Shown here piece by piece: positions 9,885-21,383 of a stretch of 64,000 nucleotides of DNA (positions are counted from its first letter, which is position 1; the number at the start of each line of letters is the position of its first letter). Source of the DNA: Bacteroidetes bacterium GWC2_46_850 (GTDB lineage Bacteria; Bacteroidota; Bacteroidia; Bacteroidales; Dysgonomonadaceae); contig MENQ01000007.1 of the NCBI GenBank assembly GCA_001768325.1, positions 310,001 through 374,000 on the forward strand, written 5' to 3'. Position numbers and translations under genes: made by a program. The notes below the pieces were generated by a model, which searched no databases, was not told where the DNA came from, and saw only the letters and a program-made list of their open reading frames with translations.

Positions 9885-10403
9885 TTATCCGTTAAATACT
9901 TTTTCCATACTTACTCCCCTGTTCTGTGCAACAGTGAGCGGGTCTCTCAACTCGGTGAGTGCAGCGATGGTCGCTTTCACCAGGTTGTGCGGGTTCGATG
10001 AACCTTTCGACTTGGCCAGCACGTCGGTGATACCCACGCTCTCCAGTACGGCACGCATGGCACCTCCGGCCTTCACACCCGTACCGGCAAAAGCAGGCTT
10101 CAGGAATACTTCCGCACCGCCGAAGGTAGCGATCTGCTCGTGGGGGATTGTTCCCTTGTATACCGGCACCTTGATCAGGTTCTTCTTGGCAGCTTCCACT
10201 CCTTTGGCAATCGCCGTGGTTACTTCACCTGCCTTGCCGAGGCCCCAGCCTACGATGCCATCCTCATTGCCGACAACAACCATGGCTGCAAACGTGAATG
10301 TACGGCCTCCCTTGGTCACCTTGGTGGTACGATTGATAGCCACTAAACGGTCTTTTAACTCGATGTCGTTTGTTGTTTTTACCTTATTATTCATTCCTGC
10401 CAT
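9885..10403 (-). CDS. rpsE: 30S ribosomal protein S5
   Basis: The 172 residues contain the S5 double-stranded-RNA-binding-like N-domain ([20 protein letters not shown]) and the C-domain ([20 protein letters not shown]). S5 lines the mRNA entry channel and influences fidelity. Start chosen at ATG 10401-10403 (MAGMNN), 5 bp after rplR; the ATG at the fourth codon is an alternative. Confidence 0.97.
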   Translation of the reverse strand: MAGMNNKVKTTNDIELKDRLVAINRTTKVTKGGRTFTFAAMVVVGNEDGIVGWGLGKAGEVTTAIAKGVEAAKKNLIKVPVYKGTIPHEQIATFGGAEVFLKPAFAGTGVKAGGAMRAVLESVGITDVLAKSKGSSNPHNLVKATIAALTELRDPLTVAQNRGVSMEKVFNG

Positions 10404-10408
10404 AATCG

Positions 10409-10753
10409 TTAAAATTTAAGTCCACCTTTGCGGGCGGCATCAGCCAATTCTTTAATACGTCCATGATACAAGTATCCGTTCCTGTCGAAGGTTACTTTTT
10501 CCACACCGGCCTCCTTGGCATGCTGGGCAATGAGCTCGCCCACCTTGGCAGCAATCTCTCTCTTCGCGAGTTTCTCTTCTATTTTCAAAGAGGAGGCCGA
10601 TGCCAGCGTCTTGCCGGTCAGATCGTCGATGACCTGTGCATATATCTGTTTGTTGCTCCGGAATACTGACAGTCGCGGACACTCGGGAGTACCGCTAATC
10701 TTGCCACGTACGCGGGCTTTAATTTTTAATCTTCTTTCGTTCTTTGTTACCAT
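10409..10753 (-). CDS. rplR: 50S ribosomal protein L18
   Basis: The 114 residues show the 5S-rRNA-binding L18 pattern: [36 protein letters not shown] and the C-terminal [20 protein letters not shown]. Works with L5 and L25-type proteins in the central protuberance. Confidence 0.97.
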   Translation of the reverse strand: MVTKNERRLKIKARVRGKISGTPECPRLSVFRSNKQIYAQVIDDLTGKTLASASSLKIEEKLAKREIAAKVGELIAQHAKEAGVEKVTFDRNGYLYHGRIKELADAARKGGLKF

Positions 10754-10774
10754 TGCAATTTCAGTTTACGTAGA

Positions 10775-11329
10775 TTATTTACCTGCTGTCTTACCCGATT
10801 TGCGGCGTACCTGTTCTCCCACGAAACGAATACCTTTACCCTTGTAAGGCTCCGGCTTGCGGAACGAACGGATCTTGGCACATACCTGTCCGAGCAGTTG
10901 CTTGTCACACGATTCAAGCAGGATAAGCGGATTCTTGTTTCTCTCCATCTTGGTCTCCACCTTGATCTCCTTGGGCAATTCCAACAAGATGCTGTGTGTA
11001 TAACCAAGCGAAAGCTCCAGTACCTGTCCGCTGTTGGTCACACGGTAACCAACACCCACAAGCTCCAGCTCTTTGCGGAAACCTTCCGATACGCCTACAA
11101 CCATGTTGTGTAATAAAGAACGATATAGACCGTGCAGTGCACGATTTTCCTTTTCGTCGTCAGGACGTTCAATGACCAGATGACCCTCATCCACTTTCAC
11201 TGTCATATTGGGGCTTACCTGCTGCTGCAGTTCGCCTTTCGGTCCTTTCAGTGTAATCACATTATCTTCGCCTACAGTCACTGCTACGCCTGCTGGCAAG
11301 GTGATGGGTAATTTTCCTATTCTTGACAT
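10775..11329 (-). CDS. rplF: 50S ribosomal protein L6
   Basis: The 184 residues have two tandem L6 domains and the C-terminal signature (KPEPYKGKGIRFVGEQVRRKSGKTAGK, residues about 157-184). L6 binds near the sarcin-ricin loop and factor-binding site. Normal length and operon place. Confidence 0.98.
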   Translation of the reverse strand: MSRIGKLPITLPAGVAVTVGEDNVITLKGPKGELQQQVSPNMTVKVDEGHLVIERPDDEKENRALHGLYRSLLHNMVVGVSEGFRKELELVGVGYRVTNSGQVLELSLGYTHSILLELPKEIKVETKMERNKNPLILLESCDKQLLGQVCAKIRSFRKPEPYKGKGIRFVGEQVRRKSGKTAGK

Positions 11330-11347
11330 ATTGTTCTCTCCTTCAAA

Positions 11348-11743
11348 TTAATAAACGTAACACAATACTTCACCGCCCACTTTTTGTTCGCGGGCCTCTT
11401 TATCTGTCATTACTCCGTTTGAAGTAGATAATATGGCAATACCCAACCCGTTGAGTACGCGAGGCATTTCCTTGTGACCGACATACTGACGCAAGCCGGG
11501 CGTAGAAACGCGTTTCAGTTTTTTGATGGCATTCACCTTGTTCACCGGATCATACTTCAATGCGATCATGATGGTGCCCTGTGGGCCATCCTCTACAAAC
11601 TTGTAATTAAGGATGTAGCCCTTTTCAAAAAGAATCTTTGTGATGTCTTTTTTTAAATTCGATGCGGGAATCTCCACCACACGATGCTTCGCCTGGATAG
11701 CGTTCCGTAACCGCGTCAAATAATCTGCTATTGGATCTGTCAT
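11348..11743 (-). CDS. rpsH: 30S ribosomal protein S8
   Basis: The 131 residues start [16 protein letters not shown] and end with the S8 signature ([33 protein letters not shown]). S8 binds 16S helix 21 and in several bacteria represses the spc genes. The gap between rpsN and rpsH (120 bp) is filled by an 8-bp tandem repeat. Confidence 0.98.
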   Translation of the reverse strand: MTDPIADYLTRLRNAIQAKHRVVEIPASNLKKDITKILFEKGYILNYKFVEDGPQGTIMIALKYDPVNKVNAIKKLKRVSTPGLRQYVGHKEMPRVLNGLGIAILSTSNGVMTDKEAREQKVGGEVLCYVY

Positions 11744-11795
11744 ATAATGATTGTTTAAATTGATCCCGACTGCCGGGACAATATTTATTAATTTA

Positions 11796-11858
11796 TTGAT
11801 GTGCTGATGTGCTAATTTGCTGATGTGCTAATCTGCTAATCTGCTAATCTGCTAATCA
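11796..11858. repeat. 8-bp tandem array within the spc operon (rpsN-rpsH gap)
   Basis: Units read GATGTGCT, GATGTGCT, AATTTGCT, GATGTGCT, then AATCTGCT four times: a strict 8-bp period of about eight copies. It ends 6 bp from the rpsN stop. The same octamer family appears in at least six other gaps of the window. Confidence 0.85.
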
Positions 11859-11863
11859 CTTTA

Positions 11864-12133
11864 TTACCAGCTCGCCTTCTTCACTCCGGGGATCAGCCCT
11901 TTCGATGCCATTTCGCGAAACTGAATACGGGAGAGACCAAATTGGCGCATATATCCCTTGGGACGTCCGGTAAGTTTGCAACGGTTGTGCTGGCGCACCG
12001 GTGAAGCGTTCTTGGGTATAGACTGAAGTGCTTCGTAATCGCCTTCAGCGAGAAATTTAGCTCTCTTTTCGGCGTAACGGGCAATCATCTTGACTCTTTT
12101 CACCTCGCGGGCTTTCATTGATTCTTTTGCCAT
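11864..12133 (-). CDS. rpsN: 30S ribosomal protein S14, zinc-free form
   Basis: The 89 residues carry the S14 C-terminal core ([24 protein letters not shown] ... [12 protein letters not shown]). Only one Cys is present, so the CxxC zinc pairs of the short form are missing. S14 sits in the head of the small subunit. Confidence 0.97.
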   Translation of the reverse strand: MAKESMKAREVKRVKMIARYAEKRAKFLAEGDYEALQSIPKNASPVRQHNRCKLTGRPKGYMRQFGLSRIQFREMASKGLIPGVKKASW

Positions 12134-12174
12134 TATCTATTTGTTTTTTTGATCATTTTTTGGTTAATCGCTCA

Positions 12175-12735
12175 CTAATTGTCTTTCTTAAACGGTAACC
12201 CGAACTCTCTCAGCAGCGCGTAACCTTCTTCATCGGTGGGAGCGGTGGTCACAAAAGTGATGTTCATCCCCAGCAGACGACTGATGTTGTCGATGTTGAT
12301 CTCCGGAAAGATGATCTGCTCCTGGATACCCAGTGTGTAGTTCCCCCTGCCGTCGAGCTTGCTGTCAATACCCTTGAAGTCGCGGATACGGGGCAGCGCC
12401 ACGCGCACCAGTCTCTCCAGGAATTCATACATTTTGTCGTGACGCAGTGTCACACGTACGCCGATCGGCATTTTCTTACGCAGCTTGAAGTTGGAAATGT
12501 CCTTGCGTGAGGTGGTAGCCACAGCCTTCTGGCCAGTGATGGTTGTCAGTTCGTTGATTGCCGTTTCAATGATCTTCTTGTCGGCCACGGCAATGCCCAG
12601 CCCCTGGTTGATCACGATCTTCTCCAAACGGGGCACCTGCATCACCGATTTATAGCTGAACTCCTTCATCAAAGCAGGAACAACACGCTCTTTGTAATCT
12701 TTCTTTAAACTTACTTCGTATGTTGCAGTACTCAT
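12175..12735 (-). CDS. rplE: 50S ribosomal protein L5
   Basis: The 186 residues include the L5 signatures ([43 protein letters not shown]) and bind 5S rRNA and the P-site tRNA. The start ATG overlaps the rplX stop (ATGA), which supports translational coupling. Confidence 0.98.
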   Translation of the reverse strand: MSTATYEVSLKKDYKERVVPALMKEFSYKSVMQVPRLEKIVINQGLGIAVADKKIIETAINELTTITGQKAVATTSRKDISNFKLRKKMPIGVRVTLRHDKMYEFLERLVRVALPRIRDFKGIDSKLDGRGNYTLGIQEQIIFPEINIDNISRLLGMNITFVTTAPTDEEGYALLREFGLPFKKDN

Positions 12736-13052
12736 TTAATTACCTCCCCTGATTTTTTTGCGTAACGCACTGATTTGCCTTTATTGTCTTTCTTTCTGCC
12801 AACGCGGGTGGGTTTTCCCGTCTTAGGATCCACCGGATTCAGCTTCGAGAGATGCACGGAGGCCTCTTTCTTTTCTATGCCGCCATTTGGATTCTGGGCG
12901 TTGGGTTTTGTATGTTTCGATATGATGTTCACGCCTTCCACTACTGCACGGTTCTTGTCTACAAGAATCTCCAGTACGCGGCCGGTCTTTCCCTTGTCTT
13001 CGCCGGAATTCACGTAAACCGTATCGCCTTTCTTGATATGTAATTTTGTCAT
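12732..13052 (-). CDS. rplX: 50S ribosomal protein L24
   Basis: Start placed at ATG 13050-13052 ([14 protein letters not shown]), giving 106 residues with the KOW motif at the N-terminus ([21 protein letters not shown]). An upstream in-frame ATG at 13100 would invade rplN and adds nothing conserved. L24 starts large-subunit assembly. Overlaps rplE by 4 bp. Confidence 0.96.
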   Translation of the reverse strand: MTKLHIKKGDTVYVNSGEDKGKTGRVLEILVDKNRAVVEGVNIISKHTKPNAQNPNGGIEKKEASVHLSKLNPVDPKTGKPTRVGRKKDNKGKSVRYAKKSGEVIK

Positions 13053-13071
13053 AGCCTGTGATTGTTGAATA

Positions 13072-13437
13072 TTATAATACTTCCGGTGCCAAAGAAACAA
13101 TCTTCATGTTCGTGGTACGCAGCTCACGGGCAACCGGCCCGAAGATACGGCTTCCTCTCAACTCGCCGGCATTGTTTAACAGTACGCAGGCATTGTCGTC
13201 GAAGCGGATGTAAGAACCATCGGCTCTGCGAATCTCTTTTTTTGTACGTACGATCATTGCCTTTGATACAGATCCTTTCTTAATATCACTCGATGGGATG
13301 GCACTCTTTACTGAAACGACAATGATGTCTCCTACCGAAGCATATCGTCTTCCTGTACCACCCAGAACACGGATGCAAAGTACTTCCTTGGCACCACTGT
13401 TGTCCGTAACCGTTAATCTTGATTCTTGCTGTATCAT
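13072..13437 (-). CDS. rplN: 50S ribosomal protein L14
   Basis: Start placed at ATG 13435-13437 ([16 protein letters not shown]), which gives the standard 121 residues; the upstream in-frame ATG would overlap rpsQ. Signatures [13 protein letters not shown] and [13 protein letters not shown] are present. L14 contacts the small subunit and is the docking site for silencing factor RsfS in other bacteria. Confidence 0.97.
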   Translation of the reverse strand: MIQQESRLTVTDNSGAKEVLCIRVLGGTGRRYASVGDIIVVSVKSAIPSSDIKKGSVSKAMIVRTKKEIRRADGSYIRFDDNACVLLNNAGELRGSRIFGPVARELRTTNMKIVSLAPEVL

Positions 13438-13438
13438 C

Positions 13439-13696
13439 TTACTTGGCCCTTTCAATTACTTCAATCACTCTCCATCTCTTCAATTTACTCAAAGGACGTG
13501 TCTCCATTATCCGCACTGTATCACCAATGTGACAGTCGTTCTGCTCATCATGGGCGTGAAATTTCTTCGTTTTACTAACGAACTTCCCATATATAGGGTG
13601 TTTCTCTTTCCATTTTACAGCAACGGTGACGGTCTTGTCCATCTTGTCACTGAAAACGACCCCGATTCTTTCTTTTCTTAAATTTCTCGTTTCCAT
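13439..13696 (-). CDS. rpsQ: 30S ribosomal protein S17
   Basis: The 85-residue OB-fold protein has the S17 pattern ([44 protein letters not shown]). Ends 1 bp before the rplN start. Confidence 0.97.
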   Translation of the reverse strand: METRNLRKERIGVVFSDKMDKTVTVAVKWKEKHPIYGKFVSKTKKFHAHDEQNDCHIGDTVRIMETRPLSKLKRWRVIEVIERAK

Positions 13697-13704
13697 TCTC
13701 CTGG

Positions 13705-13908
13705 TTATTGTTGTTTTTTCAACTCTCTGGCACGCAACTCTGTGTGGATGCGGGCTATGTTTCTGCGCTTTTCCTTTATTGAGCCTGAGTTATCGAGCGG
13801 AGTGATGGTGTGGTTGATCCGCAACTGGTTCAACGATACCACTTCGGCATCCAGTCTCTCTTTCAGATCCTTGTCTGACAGTTCTAGTAATTCTTCCTGC
13901 TTCTTCAT
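13705..13908 (-). CDS. rpmC: 50S ribosomal protein L29
   Basis: The 67-residue helical hairpin protein ([37 protein letters not shown]) lies next to the peptide exit, near the SRP and trigger-factor docking site. Usual position between rplP and rpsQ. Confidence 0.95.
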   Translation of the reverse strand: MKKQEELLELSDKDLKERLDAEVVSLNQLRINHTITPLDNSGSIKEKRRNIARIHTELRARELKKQQ

Positions 13909-13914
13909 CTCTCT

Positions 13915-14346
13915 TTACGATTTTTGCTCATAATCATAATCCGTCCGGACCACAAACTTGGTGGTCACCGGCAACTTCTGGGCTGCCAGACGCAGCGCTT
14001 CTTTTGCCACTTCGAACGATACACCTTCTATCTCAAAAATAATTCTTCCGGGGGTTACAGGTGCCACGAATCCTTCGGGGTTACCTTTTCCCTTACCCAT
14101 ACGCACTTCGGCCGGTTTCTTGGTGATTGGCTTATCGGGGAAAATACGTACCCAAACCTGTCCCTGACGTTGCATGTAACGCGTTACCGCAATACGGGCA
14201 GCTTCAATCTGACTTCCGGTGATCCACTTAGATTGCAATGATTTGATCCCAAAAGAACCGAATGCCAGCTCATGACCACGTCCGGCATTGCCTTTCATGC
14301 GTCCTTTCTGCTGTCTTCTGAATCTTGTTTTCTTTGGTTGTAACAT
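13915..14346 (-). CDS. rplP: 50S ribosomal protein L16
   Basis: The 143 residues start [21 protein letters not shown] and contain the A-site tRNA-facing signature [24 protein letters not shown]. Standard length and operon place. Confidence 0.98.
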   Translation of the reverse strand: MLQPKKTRFRRQQKGRMKGNAGRGHELAFGSFGIKSLQSKWITGSQIEAARIAVTRYMQRQGQVWVRIFPDKPITKKPAEVRMGKGKGNPEGFVAPVTPGRIIFEIEGVSFEVAKEALRLAAQKLPVTTKFVVRTDYDYEQKS

Positions 14347-14357
14347 ATTTTCTTCAA

Positions 14358-15122
14358 TTAAGCGTTTTTGTTGTTTCTTCTGTTGCGTCTGCCACCGCGA
14401 CCGCCACCATCGGGACGGTTGCCACCGCCACGGTTGCCGCCACCACTGTGCTGACGATTGTCTTTCGACGTGGCAAATGAAGGAGCCAGGTCTTTCTTAC
14501 CATAAATCTCACCGCGACAAATCCATACCTTCACGCCAATGATACCCACTTTCGTCAGTGCTTCGGCATGGGCATAGTCGATGTCGGCACGGAAAGTATG
14601 CAACGGGGTTCTTCCCTCTTTGTACATCTCCGAGCGGGCCATCTCGGCGCCGTTCAACCGTCCCGATACCTGAATCTTGATACCCTCGGCACCCATTCTC
14701 ATGGTGGCGGCGATGGCCATCTTCACGGCACGGCGGTAAGCAATCTTTCCTTCAATCTGGCGAGCTACGTTGTTGGCCACAATCACGGCATCCAACTCCG
14801 GCTTCTTGATCTCGAATATGTTGATCTGTATATCTTTGTCGGTGATCTTCATCAGCTCTTCCTTGAGCTTGTCCACTTCCTGGCCTCCCTTACCAATGAT
14901 GATGCCGGGGCGGGCGGTACAAATGGTGATGGTCACCAGCTTCAAGGTACGCTCAATGACAATGCGCGATACACTTGCTTTGGATAGACGGGCATTCAAA
15001 TAGGTACGTATCTTGCTGTCTTCGAGCAAGGTGTCACCATAATTATTTCCGCCGTACCAGTTGGAGTCCCATCCTTTGATGATTCCCAAACGATTTGCTA
15101 TCGGATTTACTTTTTGTCCCAT
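14358..15122 (-). CDS. rpsC: 30S ribosomal protein S3 with Gly/Arg/Asn-rich tail
   Basis: The 254 residues include the KH domain ([19 protein letters not shown]) and the C-terminal S3 domain ([28 protein letters not shown]). Residues from about 222 form a disordered [18 protein letters not shown]-type tail. S3 lines the mRNA entry and helicase site. Confidence 0.98.
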   Translation of the reverse strand: MGQKVNPIANRLGIIKGWDSNWYGGNNYGDTLLEDSKIRTYLNARLSKASVSRIVIERTLKLVTITICTARPGIIIGKGGQEVDKLKEELMKITDKDIQINIFEIKKPELDAVIVANNVARQIEGKIAYRRAVKMAIAATMRMGAEGIKIQVSGRLNGAEMARSEMYKEGRTPLHTFRADIDYAHAEALTKVGIIGVKVWICRGEIYGKKDLAPSFATSKDNRQHSGGGNRGGGNRPDGGGRGGRRNRRNNKNA

Positions 15123-15126
15123 CTTC

Positions 15127-15540
15127 TTAGTTTTGTTCTTGTTCTTCTTTCTTGAATGTATCTACCACGATGGTCACGTGATTGGAACGTTTGCGGATTC
15201 TGTATCCACGGCCCTGCGGAGCAGGACGAAGCCGTTTCAGCGAAGTTCCTTCATCCACGGAAATCGTCTTGATATATAATTCGCCCGTTTCGGCTTTGCG
15301 TTCATTCTTCTGCTCCCAGTTGGCAATGGCGGAAAGCAACAATTTCTCAATCTTGCCCGACGCATCTTTGTTGGAGAACTTCAAAACGCCCAGTGCTTTG
15401 AACACTTCCATGCCCCGTACCATATCGGCAACGTAACGCATCTTGCGCGGTGAGCTGGGAACGTTCTTCAACACGGCGAAAGAAACCTCTTTACGGCTTT
15501 CTTTTCTCTGTTCGGCTGATATTCTTTTTCTAGCACTCAT
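15127..15540 (-). CDS. rplV: 50S ribosomal protein L22
   Basis: The 137-residue protein has the L22 core ([20 protein letters not shown]) and the long hairpin end ([24 protein letters not shown]) that lines the peptide exit tunnel and affects macrolide response. Residues 1-20 are a basic extension. Confidence 0.97.
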   Translation of the reverse strand: MSARKRISAEQRKESRKEVSFAVLKNVPSSPRKMRYVADMVRGMEVFKALGVLKFSNKDASGKIEKLLLSAIANWEQKNERKAETGELYIKTISVDEGTSLKRLRPAPQGRGYRIRKRSNHVTIVVDTFKKEEQEQN

Positions 15541-15576
15541 GTCTTTACTTTTTTTTATTCGTTAAGCGCCCTGATC

Positions 15577-15846
15577 TTATTTCTTTCTGTTGCCGGCATG
15601 TCCGCGGAAGGTGCGGGTAACAGCGAATTCGCCCAGTTTGTGCCCAACCATGTTCTCTGTGACGTAGACCGGGATAAACTTGTTCCCGTTGTGTACAGCA
15701 ATGGTATGTCCAACAAAATCGGGTGATATCATAGAAGCGCGTGCCCAAGTCTTGATCACGGTTTTCTTGCCGCTCTCATTCATGGTTGTCACCTTCTTTT
15801 CCAGTTTCAGATTGATATAGGGACCCTTTTTTAATGATCTGCTCAT
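15577..15846 (-). CDS. rpsS: 30S ribosomal protein S19
   Basis: The 89 residues begin [19 protein letters not shown] and include [29 protein letters not shown], the S19 signature. It pairs with S13 in the head. Confidence 0.98.
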   Translation of the reverse strand: MSRSLKKGPYINLKLEKKVTTMNESGKKTVIKTWARASMISPDFVGHTIAVHNGNKFIPVYVTENMVGHKLGEFAVTRTFRGHAGNRKK

Positions 15847-15867
15847 AGTGATGTTTAATTAATCAGA

Positions 15868-16695
15868 TTACTTCTTTTTTCTTCTCTCTACAATGTACTT
15901 CGAAGAATGTTTTTTAGGAGCTCTTGTCTTCAAGCCCTTTGAATATAAGCCTTTCGGTGAACGCGGATGACCTCCGGAGGCACGTCCTTCACCACCACCC
16001 ATGGGATGGTCAACCGGGTTCTTAACAACACCGCGGTTGTGGGGACGGCGTCCGAGCCAACGTGAACGACCGGCTTTACCTGATTTTTCCAGAGCATGAT
16101 CCGAATTACCTACACTACCAATGGTCGCTTTACAAGCAGACAGGATCTTGCGTACTTCGCCAGAAGGCATCTTGATGATCGCGTAGTTCTCTTCACGCGA
16201 TACCAGCTGTGCAAAGGTTCCGGCAGAACGTGCCATCTTGGCGCCTTGTCCGGGACGCAGTTCAATGTTGTGAACCACGGTACCGATAGGAATTACCGAG
16301 AGAGGCAGCGCATTACCAACTTCAGGAGCCGCAGTCGGCCCCGACATCACTGAGGTTCCCACCTGTAAGCCGTTGGGAGCCAGAATATAGGTTTTCTCCC
16401 CATCGGCGTAATAGAGCAACGCAATGCGTGCCGAACGGTTGGGATCATACTCTATGCTTTTGACAACGGCAGGGATACCATCTTTCGTTCTCTTGAAGTC
16501 GATGAGCCTGTACCGTCTTTTGTGTCCGCCACCCAGATAACCCATGGTCATCTTTCCCTGGTTGTTACGGCCACCCGACGCGCTCTTGCCAACTACAAGA
16601 GATTTCTCCGGTACACTTGCAGTGATATTTTCAAATGAACCGATAATCTTGTGTCTTTGCCCCGGTGTTGTGGGCTTTAATTTACGTATTGCCAT
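15868..16695 (-). CDS. rplB: 50S ribosomal protein L2
   Basis: The 275-residue protein carries the L2 C-terminal signature [20 protein letters not shown] near residue 226, with the His important for peptidyl-transferase centre assembly. The N-domain ([15 protein letters not shown]) is an OB fold. Standard length. Confidence 0.98.
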   Translation of the reverse strand: MAIRKLKPTTPGQRHKIIGSFENITASVPEKSLVVGKSASGGRNNQGKMTMGYLGGGHKRRYRLIDFKRTKDGIPAVVKSIEYDPNRSARIALLYYADGEKTYILAPNGLQVGTSVMSGPTAAPEVGNALPLSVIPIGTVVHNIELRPGQGAKMARSAGTFAQLVSREENYAIIKMPSGEVRKILSACKATIGSVGNSDHALEKSGKAGRSRWLGRRPHNRGVVKNPVDHPMGGGEGRASGGHPRSPKGLYSKGLKTRAPKKHSSKYIVERRKKK

Positions 16696-16700
16696 TTCTT

Positions 16701-16994
16701 TTAAATATTGCTGAATAGATCGATGGTTTCACCTTTCTTCAAGGTGATGATTGCTTTCTTGTACGCCGGCGTACTGCCATTTACCACACCCGATTTGGTG
16801 TAGCGGCTACGCTTCTTGCCATCGTACTGCATCGTGTTCACGCTTTCCACATGTACGTTGTAGAGTGACTCCACAGCGTTTTTAATCTCAACCTTGTTCG
16901 CAGTAGGTGACACAATGAAACCATAACGGTTCTCATACTTGTCGGTGAGGGCCGTTTGCTTTTCTGTGAATATGGGTTTTACTATTACACTCAT
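16701..16994 (-). CDS. rplW: 50S ribosomal protein L23
   Basis: The 97 residues ([30 protein letters not shown]) form the tunnel-exit protein that docks trigger factor and SRP. Normal length. Confidence 0.97.
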   Translation of the reverse strand: MSVIVKPIFTEKQTALTDKYENRYGFIVSPTANKVEIKNAVESLYNVHVESVNTMQYDGKKRSRYTKSGVVNGSTPAYKKAIITLKKGETIDLFSNI

Positions 16995-17005
16995 TTTCTA
17001 TCTCC

Positions 17006-17635
17006 TTATGCTTTAAACAGGTTATCAATCGCAGCAACCGATGATTCAGTGATCACCAGACTACCACAATGCATGATTCCGTATGTGTTTATGTCTGAAG
17101 CGGTTACAACACTTACTTTTCCCAAATTACGGGCCGACAAATATACGTTTTTATTTTGAACTGGCAAAACGAAAAGTAGCTTTTTATCAGCCAGTTGCAG
17201 TTTTTTTGTCAACTCAACAATGCGGCTTGTTTTCGGGGTGTCGAAGTTCAAATCCTCCACCACGATGATCGCATTTTCTTTTGCTTTCAGTGAGAGGGCC
17301 GATTTGCGTGCCAACGCTTTCACTTTCTTGTTCAGCTTGAAGCTGTAGTCTCTTGGCTTGGGACCAAATACACGGCCTCCACCCACCAGCACGGGCGATT
17401 TGATGTCACCGCGACGTGCGCCGCCGCCGCCTTTCTGACGGATCAGCTTGCGTGTACTACCGGCAATCTCATTTCTTTCTTTCGATTTGTGCGTACCCTG
17501 ACGCTGGTTGGCAAGATATTGCTTTACATCCAGCCAGATAACGTGATCGTTAGGTTCAATCCCGAAAATGGAATCATCAAGTGTTACCTTCCTGTCCGTT
17601 ACCTCTCCTTTGATATTGTAAACGTTTAATTCCAT
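17006..17635 (-). CDS. rplD: 50S ribosomal protein L4
   Basis: Start placed at ATG 17633-17635 ([12 protein letters not shown]), giving 209 residues; a further upstream in-frame ATG (17647) would overlap rplC. The tunnel loop is seen as [30 protein letters not shown]. Overlap with or closeness to rplC indicates coupled translation. Confidence 0.97.
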   Translation of the reverse strand: MELNVYNIKGEVTDRKVTLDDSIFGIEPNDHVIWLDVKQYLANQRQGTHKSKERNEIAGSTRKLIRQKGGGGARRGDIKSPVLVGGGRVFGPKPRDYSFKLNKKVKALARKSALSLKAKENAIIVVEDLNFDTPKTSRIVELTKKLQLADKKLLFVLPVQNKNVYLSARNLGKVSVVTASDINTYGIMHCGSLVITESSVAAIDNLFKA

Positions 17636-17636
17636 T

Positions 17637-18254
17637 TTATTTCTCAATTATAACGATTGAACCTTTTGCTCCCGGCACAGAACCCTTCACCAGAAGGAGG
17701 TTGTGCTCCGGAATCACTTTCACTATCTGCAGGTTCTGCACGGTCACCCGTTCATTTCCCATCTGGCCACCCATGCGGGTGCCCTTGAATACCTTGGCGG
17801 GATAAGAAGCCGCGCCAATGGAACCGGGTGCACGCAGCCTGTTGTGCTGTCCGTGTGTGGACTGTCCCACACCGGCAAATCCATGACGTTTTACCACGCC
17901 CTGGAATCCTTTACCTTTCGATGTACCGATCACGTCCACATAAATGGTGTCGTTGAAAAGATCAACAGTGATCTCGGAACCGGCCTTGTAGCCATTCCCA
18001 AATCCTTTGAACTCGGCCAAGTGTCTCCTGGGTGTTACGCCGGCTTTCTTGAAGTGACCTTTTTCAGGGTTCGGGGTATGTTTGTCTTTCTTTTCAACAA
18101 ACCCTATCTGAATAGCGTCGTAACCGTCGTTGTCAACGGTCTTCACCTGAGTAACCACGCAAGGACCTGCTTCGATAACAGTGCATGGAATGTTCTTTCC
18201 CTCGGCACTGAAAACGGATGTCATTCCGATTTTTTTTCCTAATAATCCTGGCAT
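17637..18254 (-). CDS. rplC: 50S ribosomal protein L3
   Basis: Start placed at ATG 18252-18254 ([15 protein letters not shown]), the conserved L3 N-terminus, giving 205 residues. Signatures [14 protein letters not shown] and [18 protein letters not shown] are present. It binds the 3' domain of 23S rRNA early in assembly. Confidence 0.98.
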   Translation of the reverse strand: MPGLLGKKIGMTSVFSAEGKNIPCTVIEAGPCVVTQVKTVDNDGYDAIQIGFVEKKDKHTPNPEKGHFKKAGVTPRRHLAEFKGFGNGYKAGSEITVDLFNDTIYVDVIGTSKGKGFQGVVKRHGFAGVGQSTHGQHNRLRAPGSIGAASYPAKVFKGTRMGGQMGNERVTVQNLQIVKVIPEHNLLLVKGSVPGAKGSIVIIEK

Positions 18255-18277
18255 TTCTCTGTTGTTTAAATAATTTA

Positions 18278-18583
18278 TCACACTTTAATTTCTACTTCCA
18301 CCCCGCTGGGCAGCTCAAGTTTCATCAACGCATCCACGGTCTTGGCTGTGGAGCTGTAAATGTCGATGAGACGCTTGAAAGAGGCCAACTCGAACTGTTC
18401 ACGTGACTTCTTGTTCACGAACGTTGAACGGTTCACGGTAAAAATACGCTTGTGCGTGGGCAAGGGTATCGGACCGCTTACCACGGCACCCGTAGCTTTT
18501 ACGGTTTTCACGATTTTCTCGGCCGATTTATCGACGAGGCTGTAATCGTAAGATTTCAGTTTGATTCTGATTTTTTGGCTCAT
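18278..18583 (-). CDS. rpsJ: 30S ribosomal protein S10
   Basis: The 101 residues ([53 protein letters not shown]) are a canonical S10, also the NusE partner of transcription antitermination complexes. It follows fusA after 10 bp with no tuf gene between. Confidence 0.98.
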   Translation of the reverse strand: MSQKIRIKLKSYDYSLVDKSAEKIVKTVKATGAVVSGPIPLPTHKRIFTVNRSTFVNKKSREQFELASFKRLIDIYSSTAKTVDALMKLELPSGVEVEIKV

Positions 18584-18593
18584 ATTTGTTTTA

Positions 18594-20723
18594 TTATTTG
18601 ATCAAATCTACACGGCCCTTTACTTCCGTCAACACCTGACGGGCAATGGAAGCGGAAACTTCTTCAAAATGAGAGAACGACATGGTCGATGTGGCGCGTC
18701 CCGAAGTGATGGTACGCAATGAAGTCACATAACCGAACATCTCTGAGAGCGGCGTCTTGGCCTTCACCACGCGGGCTCCGGAACGGTTCGATTCCATTCC
18801 TTCAATCTGTCCGCGTCTTTTGTTCAGGTCGGAGATCACATCACCCATACTTTCCTCGGGTGTCACCACCTCCACTTTCATGATGGGCTCCAGCAATACG
18901 GGGCTGGCTTTTTCAGAGGCATTCTTGAACGCCTGCATGGCACAAATCTCGAACGACAACTGGTCGGAGTCCACCGCATGGAAAGAACCGTCAATCACCG
19001 TCACCTTCAGCTTATCGAGGGCATATCCTGCCAACACACCATTCTTCATGGCACGCTGGAATCCTTTCTGGATGGAAGGAATGAATTCCTTCGGGATGTT
19101 ACCGCCCTTCACCTCGTCCACAAACTGCAATCCGCTTTCAAAATCGACATCGGCAGGTTCCACCCGAACAATGATGTCGGCAAACTTACCGCGTCCACCC
19201 GATTGTTTCTTATACACTTCACGCAATTCAACCGGTTTGGTGATCGCTTCCTTGTAAGAAACCTGGGGACGTCCCTGGTTGGCTTCCACCTTGAACTCGC
19301 GTTTCAGACGGTCGATGATGATCTCCAGGTGAAGCTCACCCATACCTGAGATCACAGTCTGTCCGGTATCCTCATCGGTCTTCACGGTGAATGTGGGATC
19401 CTCCTCGGCCAACTTGGCAAGCCCGTTGGAGAGCTTATCCAGGTCTTTCTGGGTCTTGGGTTCCACGGCAATACCGATTACAGGATCGGGGAAGTCAATG
19501 GCTTCCAGGATGATGGGATGATTCTCATCACACAGGGTATCTCCAGTGCGAATATCCTTGAATCCCACGCCGGCACCAATATCGCCTGTTCCGATAAATT
19601 CTTTCGGGTTCTGCTTGTTGGAGTGCATCTGGAAAAGACGCGAAATACGTTCCTTCTTTCCAGAACGAGGATTAAATACGTACGATCCGGCTTCAATCTC
19701 ACCCGAGTAAACGCGGAAGAAGCACAAACGTCCCACATAGGGGTCGGTGGCAATCTTGAACGCCAAAGCGCTCATCGGTTCTTCGGGATCGGGATGGCGT
19801 AACAAAACCTTCTCCGAATCATCGGGGTCGGCACCGGAGATCGCTTCCGTATCGGAAGGACTCGGCAGGTAAGCACACACGGCATCGAGCAATGTCTGCA
19901 CCCCTTTATTCTTGAACGACGATCCGCAGATCATCGGATTAATCTGCATCGACAACGTTCCTTTTCTGATCGCTCTTTTGATCTCCTCCTCGGTAATCGT
20001 GTCGGGCGCATCAAAAAATTTCTCCATCAGCACATCGTCACATTCGGCAAGCGTCTCCAGCATCTTCTCGCGCCACTCTTCAGCTTCAGCCTGCAAATCG
20101 GCAGGTATGTCCACCACGTCGTAGTCGGCACCCATGGTCTCATCATGCCAGTAAAGCGCTTTCATCGTCACCAGGTCGACCACTCCCTTGAAGTTTTCTT
20201 CGGCACCAATGGGTATCTGGATGGGGCAAGCCGTAGCGCCCAGCATCTCTTTTACCTGACGTACCACATCAAAGAAGTTTGCACCCGAACGATCCATCTT
20301 ATTTACGTAACCAATGCGGGGAACCTTGTACTTGTCGGCCTGACGCCAGACAGTTTCGCTCTGCGGCTCCACACCACCTACGGCACAAAACGCAGCCACG
20401 GCGCCATCCAGCACACGCAGCGAACGCTCTACCTCCACCGTGAAGTCCACGTGTCCCGGGGTGTCGATCAAATTAATCTTATATGTCTTGTCATCATATT
20501 TCCAGCTCGTTGTGGTGGCAGCTGAGGTGATGGTAATACCACGCTCCTGCTCCTGCGCCATCCAGTCCATGGTAGCTGCGCCGTCATGAACCTCTCCAAT
20601 CTTGTGCGTGAGTCCCGTATAAAACAGGATGCGCTCAGAAGTGGTGGTCTTGCCGGCATCGATATGCGCCATGATACCGATGTTACGAGTGAATTTTAAT
20701 GCTTCTTTTGAACCCTTAGCCAT
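18594..20723 (-). CDS. fusA: Elongation factor G
   Basis: The 709-residue GTPase drives translocation on the ribosome. The G1 motif AHIDAGKTT is at residues 19-27, with later DTPGHVDF and NKMD motifs, followed by domains II-V up to the C-terminal [22 protein letters not shown]. Length is standard. It lies between rpsG and rpsJ; tuf, which often follows fusA elsewhere, is absent, as is common in Bacteroidota. Confidence 0.98.
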   Translation of the reverse strand: MAKGSKEALKFTRNIGIMAHIDAGKTTTSERILFYTGLTHKIGEVHDGAATMDWMAQEQERGITITSAATTTSWKYDDKTYKINLIDTPGHVDFTVEVERSLRVLDGAVAAFCAVGGVEPQSETVWRQADKYKVPRIGYVNKMDRSGANFFDVVRQVKEMLGATACPIQIPIGAEENFKGVVDLVTMKALYWHDETMGADYDVVDIPADLQAEAEEWREKMLETLAECDDVLMEKFFDAPDTITEEEIKRAIRKGTLSMQINPMICGSSFKNKGVQTLLDAVCAYLPSPSDTEAISGADPDDSEKVLLRHPDPEEPMSALAFKIATDPYVGRLCFFRVYSGEIEAGSYVFNPRSGKKERISRLFQMHSNKQNPKEFIGTGDIGAGVGFKDIRTGDTLCDENHPIILEAIDFPDPVIGIAVEPKTQKDLDKLSNGLAKLAEEDPTFTVKTDEDTGQTVISGMGELHLEIIIDRLKREFKVEANQGRPQVSYKEAITKPVELREVYKKQSGGRGKFADIIVRVEPADVDFESGLQFVDEVKGGNIPKEFIPSIQKGFQRAMKNGVLAGYALDKLKVTVIDGSFHAVDSDQLSFEICAMQAFKNASEKASPVLLEPIMKVEVVTPEESMGDVISDLNKRRGQIEGMESNRSGARVVKAKTPLSEMFGYVTSLRTITSGRATSTMSFSHFEEVSASIARQVLTEVKGRVDLIK

Positions 20724-20744
20724 CTTTTTTACCTTCCTTCTATG

Positions 20745-21221
20745 TTAAAATCTAAAGTGCGCAAAAGCACGGTTCGCTTCTGCCATTCTGTGCATATCCT
20801 CTTTCCGCTTATAAGAACCACCCTGGTTGTTATAGGCATCCACGATCTCGGCAGCCAACTTGTCGGCCATCGTCTTTCCACCTCTTTTGCGTGCATACAA
20901 AATGAGGTTTTTCATCGAAACGGATTCTTTTCTTTCGGGTCTTATTTCGGTAGGTACCTGAAATGTGGCACCGCCAACACGGCGTGACTTCACTTCAACC
21001 TGAGGAGTAATATTATCGAGCGCGGCTTTCCAAATCTCGAGAGCCGATTTTTCTTCGTTGGGCATTTTTGCCTTAACAGTGTTCAAAGCGGAATAGAAAA
21101 TATCATAAGAGATACTTTTCTTGCCGTCATACATAAGGTGGTTAACAAACTTTGTCACCCTTATATCACCATAAACAGGATCAGGGAGAACCTGTCTTTT
21201 TTTAGGTTTTGTTTTTCTCAT
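20745..21221 (-). CDS. rpsG: 30S ribosomal protein S7
   Basis: The 158 residues ([52 protein letters not shown]) match S7, which nucleates the 30S head and in E. coli represses the str operon by binding the rpsL-rpsG gap. That gap is 162 bp here and holds an AAACTC/GAGTTT hairpin at 21271-21286. Confidence 0.98.
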   Translation of the reverse strand: MRKTKPKKRQVLPDPVYGDIRVTKFVNHLMYDGKKSISYDIFYSALNTVKAKMPNEEKSALEIWKAALDNITPQVEVKSRRVGGATFQVPTEIRPERKESVSMKNLILYARKRGGKTMADKLAAEIVDAYNNQGGSYKRKEDMHRMAEANRAFAHFRF

Positions 21222-21270
21222 TGTCTAAAAAATTTTGTGTTGTTTGGTTGCCGTTTAAACTGTCTTCAAC

Positions 21271-21286
21271 AAACTCCTCCGAGTTT
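21271..21286 (-). promoter_or_regulatory. Small hairpin in the rpsL-rpsG gap, possible S7 site
   Basis: On the minus strand AAACTC and GAGTTT form a 6-bp stem closed by a GGAG loop, about 50 nt before the rpsG start. S7 is known to bind this gap in E. coli; whether this hairpin is equivalent is untested. Confidence 0.3.
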
Positions 21287-21383
21287 ATTTACTCAACCTG
21301 TAATAAGTAGCGAGTCCCAAAAATTTCAACAGCGATTTTACAATTTTAATTCTTCACTTAATAATGTGCGATGCGGGAAAAGA

